A DNA stretch of 64,000 nt from Janthinobacterium sp. GTDB taxonomy: Bacteria > Pseudomonadota > Gammaproteobacteria > Burkholderiales > Burkholderiaceae_D. Where the stretch lies: assembly GCF_009923995.1 (NCBI RefSeq), contig NZ_RFSK01000002.1, positions 62,001-126,000 on the forward strand. Reading direction: 5' to 3'. Every line of letters begins with the position of its first letter. The first letter of the stretch is position 1. The position numbers were made by a program, and so were the translations under genes. Below the pieces are notes generated by a model. That model was not told the DNA's origin and ran no database searches. It worked only from the letters and a program-made list of their open reading frames with translations. Positions 59,533 to 64,000 of the stretch are shown in pieces.

Positions 59533-59598
59533 TAGCGCTGAGCTTGATGTTGGCGGCATCGAGGATCTGACCCTGTACCGGCGTTGACGTAATGAAAC

Positions 59599-59604
59599 TA
59601 TAAT
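59599..59604 (+). promoter_or_regulatory. Possible -10 element for hemH
   Basis: TATAAT at 59599-59604, 36 bases before the hemH ATG. No suitable -35 hexamer was found at standard spacing. Confidence 0.4.
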
Positions 59605-59640
59605 GGCTGGCTATCTGTCCACCGTCATCAAAGAGCCTTC

Positions 59641-60750
59641 ATGTCATTTCAAACAGAACCTCCGTACACGCATGGCAGCATCGACCGCAGCGCCGTGGTG
59701 CTGGTCAACCTGGGCACGCCCGATGCGCCGACGTCGTCGGCCGTGCGGCGCTATCTGAAGCAGTTCCTGTCGGACCCGCGCGTGGTGGAAATTCCCCGCA
59801 TTGTCTGGTGGTGCATCCTGCACCTGATCATTTTGCCGTTTCGCTCCGGCCAGTCGGCGAAGAAATACGCGTCCATCTGGACGCGCGAAGGCTCGCCCCT
59901 GAAAGTGCACACGCACAAGCAGGCGAAATTGCTGGCCGGCGCACTGGCCGAACGGGGCCACGATGGCGTGACGGTGGCCATGGCCATGCGCTACGGTTCG
60001 CCTTCCTTGCCCGAGGTGCTGGCCCAGCTGAAAAGCGAGGGTTGCGAGCGCATCGCCATCCTGCCCGCCTATCCGCAATACTCGGGCACGACGACGGGTT
60101 CCATCTACGACGCCGTGTTTGCCCATTACGCGACGGTGCGCAATGTGCCGGAATTGCGTTTTATTAAGCAGTACCACGAACACGACACGTATATCGACGC
60201 CTTGCGCGATTCCGTGCTGAACCATTGGGAAGCGCATGGCCGGCCGGAAAAACTGGTGATGAGCTTTCACGGCGTGCCCAAGCGCACCTTGCTGCTGGGC
60301 GACCCGTATCACTGCCAGTGCCTGAAAACGGCGCGCCTGCTGGCGGAAAAGTTGAAATTAACTAAAGAGCAATATGTGGTGACCTTCCAGTCCCGCTTCG
60401 GCAAGGCCGAATGGCTGCAGCCGTACACGGCGCCCACCCTGGTGGCGCTGGCCCAGCAGGGCGTCAAGCGCGTCGACCTGCTGTGCCCGGGCTTTACCAG
60501 CGACTGCCTGGAAACCCTGGAAGAAATCGCCATGGAAGCGAAGCACGATTTCGAGGCGGCGGGCGGCCAGCATTTCCATTACATCGCTTGCCTGAATGAA
60601 ACGCCCAAGTGGATCGCGGGCCTGGCAGAAATCGCTGAACAGCACATGATTGGCTGGCCCACGATGAAGACGGCGGCGCAGCGGGCGGCCGACAAGCACG
60701 AGGGCGAGCAGGCCCGCGCGGCGGCCCTGGCGCTGGGGGCGGCGAATTAG
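59641..60750 (+). CDS. hemH: Ferrochelatase
   Basis: 369 residues. HemH inserts ferrous iron into protoporphyrin IX, the last step of protohaem synthesis. Conserved parts are VLVNLGTPDAPTSSAVRRYL at the start, the catalytic His in VMSFHGVPKRTL near residue 208, FQSRFGKAEWLQPYT near 249, and CPGFTSDCLETLEEIAMEA near 283. Its substrate producer, HemJ, is also in this window. Confidence 0.97.
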   Translation: MSFQTEPPYTHGSIDRSAVVLVNLGTPDAPTSSAVRRYLKQFLSDPRVVEIPRIVWWCILHLIILPFRSGQSAKKYASIWTREGSPLKVHTHKQAKLLAGALAERGHDGVTVAMAMRYGSPSLPEVLAQLKSEGCERIAILPAYPQYSGTTTGSIYDAVFAHYATVRNVPELRFIKQYHEHDTYIDALRDSVLNHWEAHGRPEKLVMSFHGVPKRTLLLGDPYHCQCLKTARLLAEKLKLTKEQYVVTFQSRFGKAEWLQPYTAPTLVALAQQGVKRVDLLCPGFTSDCLETLEEIAMEAKHDFEAAGGQHFHYIACLNETPKWIAGLAEIAEQHMIGWPTMKTAAQRAADKHEGEQARAAALALGAAN

Positions 60751-61014
60751 AAAAAGTATCTATTTTGCAATGATGGGCCGCGCTTGCGCGGCTTTGTCGT
60801 TTCTGGCGTGGACGGATGGTTTGCCAAGTAGCAACATCGTCAGTGGCAATCGCCTTGGCGGGGCTGGTAGAATGCCGGCTTTGCTGGGGATGCCGGCTGT
60901 ATCCGGGGGAGCACGCTCCATAGGGCGCGCACGGCTCGCCGCCCGAAATGGGAAGCGATTTGTAATAAGCTGTAACATTGGCTGACGTAAACCTTGGCGT
61001 TCGCGCGCGTACCC
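60751..61014. other. Intergenic region before the heat-shock promoter
   Basis: 264 bases with no gene I can support; a 71-codon frame at 60770-60985 has no family features. The content is mixed, with a GC-rich inverted stretch near 60920-60945 (GGGCGCGCACGG...CGCCC). No CIRCE repeat was found. Confidence 0.5.
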
Positions 61015-61042
61015 CTTGAAACAGTAGGATATAGCCCCATCT
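61015..61042 (+). promoter_or_regulatory. Sigma-32 heat-shock promoter of grpE
   Basis: CTTGAAA (61015-61021), a 13-base spacer, then CCCCATCT (61035-61042) matches the CTTGAAA-N11-16-CCCCATNT consensus perfectly. The start lies about 60 bases before the grpE ATG. Confidence 0.92.
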
Positions 61043-61108
61043 GCCGGTTAGTGTTGTAAAGATGTATAGACTAACTTATTTAAGCCATTGATTGTAGGAG
61101 CTTTCTAG

Positions 61109-61645
61109 ATGCAAGATCAGGAAAACCAAGCCGTACCTAATCCGCAAGCGGACGCCGCGACGACTGCGCCATCGACTCCCGCAGAGCCTACTTTGGAAGA
61201 GCAGCTGGCGAGTACCGAAGCGCGTCTGGCAGAAATGCACGATGCCTTCATGCGCGCCAAGGCCGATGGCGAAAATATCCGCCGCCGCGCGCAGGAAGAT
61301 GTTGCTAAAGCGCATAAATTCGCAGTGGAAAGCTTTGCCGAAGCCATGGTGCCGGTGAAAGACAGCCTGGAAACGGCGCTGACGGTGGAAGCACCGACGA
61401 TCGAGTCGCTGAAAGAAGGCGTCGAGATGACCTTGAAGCAATTGAGCGCCGCGTTCGAGCGCAACCGCCTGGTGGAAGTGCTGCCAGCGCAGGGCGAGAA
61501 GCTCGATCCGATGAAACACCAGGCCGTTGCCGTGGTGCCAGCGGATCAGGAAGCCAATACCATCGTGTCAGTCTTGCAAAAGGGCTATATGATTGCGGAC
61601 CGCCTGTTGCGTCCAGCCATTGTGACTACCGCGCAAGCAAAATAA
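61109..61645 (+). CDS. grpE: Nucleotide exchange factor GrpE
   Basis: 178 residues. GrpE releases ADP from DnaK. The N-terminal coiled coil is at about 30-70 ([35 protein letters not shown]). The beta-wing end has [36 protein letters not shown]. The tail is shorter than in E. coli (197 residues). It is the first gene of the heat-shock operon. Confidence 0.96.
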   Translation: MQDQENQAVPNPQADAATTAPSTPAEPTLEEQLASTEARLAEMHDAFMRAKADGENIRRRAQEDVAKAHKFAVESFAEAMVPVKDSLETALTVEAPTIESLKEGVEMTLKQLSAAFERNRLVEVLPAQGEKLDPMKHQAVAVVPADQEANTIVSVLQKGYMIADRLLRPAIVTTAQAK

Positions 61646-61668
61646 TCAGAGGGCGGCATCAAGCAAGC

Positions 61669-61696
61669 CTTGAAACCATGCCGCTTTGCCACATAT
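61669..61696 (+). promoter_or_regulatory. Second sigma-32-like promoter, before dnaK
   Basis: CTTGAAA (61669-61675), a 13-base spacer and CCACATAT (61689-61696), one base off the -10 consensus. It lies 41 bases before the dnaK ATG and could give extra dnaK transcript. Confidence 0.75.
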
Positions 61697-61736
61697 AAGA
61701 ACCATCTGAAATCTAGCAAATAAAAGGAAAAAAATC

Positions 61737-63680
61737 ATGGGTAGAATTATCGGTATCGATCTGGGAACCACGAATTCCTGCGTTTCCATCATGGAAAATG
61801 GTCAACCAAAGGTAATCGAAAACGCTGAAGGCGCACGCACGACGCCATCGATTATTGCTTATCAAGAAGATGGCGAAATTCTCGTCGGCGCGCCGGCGAA
61901 ACGCCAGGCCGTGACCAATCCGAAAAACACGCTGTTCGCAGTGAAGCGTTTGATCGGTCGCAAGTTCGACGAAAAAGAAGTCCAAAAAGACATCGCGCTG
62001 ATGCCGTACCAAATCATGAAAGCCGACAACGGCGATGCATGGATCGGCGTACGCGACAAAAAACTGGCGCCACCGCAAATTTCGGCGGAAGTACTGCGCA
62101 AGATGAAGAAAACGGCAGAAGACTACCTCGGTGAAGAAGTCACCGAAGCCGTCATCACCGTGCCTGCGTACTTCAACGACTCGCAGCGCCAGGCTACCAA
62201 GGATGCCGGCCGCATCGCCGGTCTGGACGTCAAGCGCATCATCAACGAGCCAACCGCGGCAGCGCTGGCGTTCGGCCTGGACAAGGCTGAAAAAGGCGAC
62301 CGTAAAATCGCCGTGTATGACTTGGGTGGCGGTACGTTCGACGTGTCGATCATCGAAATCGCTGATGTTGATGGTGAGAAACAATTTGAAGTGCTGTCGA
62401 CCAACGGCGACACCTTCCTGGGCGGCGAAGACTTCGACCAGCGCATCATCGATTACATCATCGACGAGTTCAAGAAGATCAACGGCATCGACCTGAAAAA
62501 AGATCCGATCGCCCTGCAGCGCATCAAGGCTTCGGCCGAGCGCGCGAAGATCGAGTTGTCGTCGTCGCAACAGACCGAGATCAACGAGCCGTACATCGCC
62601 ATGGCAAATGGCGCACCGGTCCACTTGAACCTGAAGATGACCCGCGCCAAGCTGGAGTCGCTGGTGGAAGAGCTGATCACGGCCACGATGGAACCTTGCC
62701 GCACCGCTATCAAAGATGCTGGCGTGAAAGTGTCGGACATCGATGACATCATCCTGGTCGGCGGCATGACCCGTATGCCGAAGGTGCAGGAAAAAGTGAA
62801 GGAATTCTTCGGCAAGGACCCACGCAAGGACGTGAATCCGGACGAAGCCGTCGCCGTGGGCGCAGCGATTCAAGGTTCGGTCCTGTCGGGCGAACGCAAG
62901 GACTTGCTGTTGCTGGACGTCACTCCTCTGTCCCTGGGCATCGAAACCCTGGGCGGCGTGATGACCAAGATGATCCACAAAAACACGACGATTCCGACCA
63001 AGTTCAGCCAAGTCTTCTCGACGGCCGACGACAATCAGCCTGCGGTGACCATCAAGGTCTTCCAGGGTGAGCGCGAAATCGCCGCCGGCAACAAGGGTCT
63101 GGGCGAATTCAATCTGGAAGGCATCCCGCCAGCAGCACGCGGCACGCCACAGATCGAAGTGACCTTCGACATCGACGCCAACGGTATCTTGCATGTCGGC
63201 GCGAAAGACAAGGCCACCGGCAAGGAAAACAAGATCACGATCAAGGCCAATTCCGGCTTGACCGAGGCGGAAATCCAGAAGATGGTGAAAGACGCCGAGT
63301 TGAACGCGGAAGAAGACAAGAAGGTCAAAGAATTGGCCGAGTCGCGCAACCAGGCCGATGCTCTGGTACACTCGACCCGGAAATCCTTGACCGAATACGG
63401 CGACAAGCTGGAAGCGGGCGAGAAAGAGAAGATCGAAGCGGCAATCACCGACCTGGAAGCAAGCATCAAGGCCGGCGACAAGGCTGAGATCGACGCCAAG
63501 GTGGAAGCACTGTCGAGCGCATCGCAGAAAATGGGCGAAAAAATGTATGCCGACATGCAAGCGCAGCAAGCTGCCGGCGGCGCGGAAGGTGCACAGCAAG
63601 CTGCTGGCGCATCGGACGCAGGCGCCAAGCAAGATGACGTTGTCGACGCTGACTTCAAAGAAGTCAAAGACAGCAAGTAA
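61737..63680 (+). CDS. dnaK: Molecular chaperone DnaK (Hsp70)
   Basis: 647 residues. The start [18 protein letters not shown] is the phosphate 1 motif, [15 protein letters not shown] near 195 is phosphate 2, and [13 protein letters not shown] near 340 is the adenosine motif. The linker [16 protein letters not shown] begins the substrate domain near 390. The Ala/Gly/Gln-rich tail ends [14 protein letters not shown], the DnaK-type tail. It lies 91 bases after grpE. Confidence 0.98.
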   Translation: MGRIIGIDLGTTNSCVSIMENGQPKVIENAEGARTTPSIIAYQEDGEILVGAPAKRQAVTNPKNTLFAVKRLIGRKFDEKEVQKDIALMPYQIMKADNGDAWIGVRDKKLAPPQISAEVLRKMKKTAEDYLGEEVTEAVITVPAYFNDSQRQATKDAGRIAGLDVKRIINEPTAAALAFGLDKAEKGDRKIAVYDLGGGTFDVSIIEIADVDGEKQFEVLSTNGDTFLGGEDFDQRIIDYIIDEFKKINGIDLKKDPIALQRIKASAERAKIELSSSQQTEINEPYIAMANGAPVHLNLKMTRAKLESLVEELITATMEPCRTAIKDAGVKVSDIDDIILVGGMTRMPKVQEKVKEFFGKDPRKDVNPDEAVAVGAAIQGSVLSGERKDLLLLDVTPLSLGIETLGGVMTKMIHKNTTIPTKFSQVFSTADDNQPAVTIKVFQGEREIAAGNKGLGEFNLEGIPPAARGTPQIEVTFDIDANGILHVGAKDKATGKENKITIKANSGLTEAEIQKMVKDAELNAEEDKKVKELAESRNQADALVHSTRKSLTEYGDKLEAGEKEKIEAAITDLEASIKAGDKAEIDAKVEALSSASQKMGEKMYADMQAQQAAGGAEGAQQAAGASDAGAKQDDVVDADFKEVKDSK

Positions 63681-63751
63681 TTGTCTTGCGCTCCCATGAA
63701 CTGGGGGCAGCCGGGCTGAACGCTACATCGCGGGATTAGCCGCGAAGACCG

Positions 63752-63797
63752 GCCGAGCCGAGTCGTTGCCCAGTGCAGCACTCGACTCGGCTTTTTC
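63752..63797 (+). terminator. Terminator between dnaK and dnaJ
   Basis: AGCCGAGTCG (63756-63765) pairs perfectly with CGACTCGGCT (63783-63792), followed by TTTT. The 17-base loop is long. It should reduce read-through from dnaK to dnaJ. Confidence 0.85.
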
Positions 63798-63841
63798 GTG
63801 TAATTTTTACATCAGTAGATAGACTGCAAGGTGCCGACAAC

Positions 63842-64000
63842 ATGGCAAAGCGTGATTTTTACGAGACACTCGGTGTCGCAAAAAATGCTTCGGAAGAAGA
63901 GATCAAAAAGTCTTACCGTAAACTGGCGATGAAATACCATCCGGACCGCAATCCGGATAGCAAGGAATCGGAAGAAAAGTTTAAGGAAGTCAAAGAAGCC
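63842..64000 (+). CDS. dnaJ: Chaperone DnaJ (N-terminal part, cut by window end)
   Basis: The first 53 codons are present: [20 protein letters not shown] and the J-domain HPD motif in [11 protein letters not shown] at about residue 31. DnaJ is the Hsp40 partner that stimulates DnaK ATPase. The rest lies beyond the window. Confidence 0.97.
   Translation, partial: MAKRDFYETLGVAKNASEEEIKKSYRKLAMKYHPDRNPDSKESEEKFKEVKEA

Noticed and set aside
60770-60985. 71-codon frame before grpE
   Set aside because: Gly/Arg/Ala-rich, no ribosome site, no similarity I can see.
60751-61108. CIRCE operator for HrcA before grpE
   Set aside because: No TTAGCACTC/GAGTGCTAA inverted repeat was seen; sigma-32 promoters explain heat-shock control here.
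61713-63632. Reverse-strand open frame of 639 codons opposite dnaK
   Set aside because: Antisense frames of this size opposite dnaK are a known artefact; no promoter or family support.

Overview
The window looks like a chromosomal segment of a GC-rich betaproteobacterium of the Burkholderiales, most likely family Oxalobacteraceae (Janthinobacterium/Massilia type). This rests on protein character and on conserved blocks (fur-bamE-dapB; leuS-lptE-holA-proA; pcm-rhodanese-tolC; nadK-recN; hemH; grpE-dnaK-dnaJ). No database search was possible, so the genus is an inference. There is no rRNA, CRISPR array, recognisable insertion sequence, integrase or phage module. One tRNA, tRNA-Gly(CCC), is present.

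Layout. 0-3.5 kb: hrcA converging on fur, then bamE, dapB and an orphan barstar-like gene. 3.5-8.3 kb: a glutaryl-CoA degradation pair (CoA-transferase, gcdH) with a divergent LysR regulator, then VOC and AraC-type genes. 8.4-15.1 kb: leuS-lptE-holA-proA-hemJ and a DsbA-fold isomerase. 15.1-18.1 kb: rlmL bracketed by two inverted copies of a structured 93-nt repeat, then a Bcr/CflA transporter. 18.2-24.2 kb: a tightly packed signalling operon (HDOD-GAF-histidine kinase; receiver-PAS-GGDEF-EAL; 13-repeat Sel1 protein). 24.2-29.3 kb: a reverse-strand unit of flavin monooxygenase, MFS transporter and TonB-dependent receptor. 29.6-37.4 kb: an AT-richer stretch with a DUF4197 protein and a polysaccharide-export cluster (YjbH-PAP2 fusion, KpsD/Wza-like, KpsE/Wzz-like, YjbE-like small protein), ending near the tRNA. 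37.8-50.2 kb: trmB, galE, gdhA, LysR, recQ, uppP, an MFS/DeoR pair with four tandem 10-bp operator-like repeats, a DUF5655/NucS-like nuclease-fold protein, a YkgJ cysteine-cluster protein and a GIN-domain lipoprotein. 50.5-56.6 kb: TetR, pcm, rhodanese, tolC, gloA, OsmC, a soluble sugar-dehydrogenase-like protein and a small disordered protein. 56.8-64 kb: nadK, recN, hemH and the heat-shock operon grpE-dnaK-dnaJ (dnaJ cut by the window end).

How parts fit together. Heat-shock control is visible at both ends: the HrcA repressor at the left, and two well-formed sigma-32 promoters before grpE and dnaK at the right. Envelope biogenesis recurs: BamE, LptE, UppP, TolC and the export cluster. HemJ and HemH are two of the last steps of haem synthesis. 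The c-di-GMP operon and the export cluster may be functionally connected. The only sequence hint is a weakly shared TTGCAATAT-like motif in their upstream regions.

Most unusual items: (1) a structured intergenic repeat whose core is conserved while its outer stem differs in sequence but keeps its pairing; (2) the fusion of a YjbH-type outer-membrane polysaccharide protein to a complete PAP2 phosphatase domain; (3) the HDOD-kinase/c-di-GMP/Sel1 operon; (4) the 4 x 10-bp repeat array before the DeoR gene.
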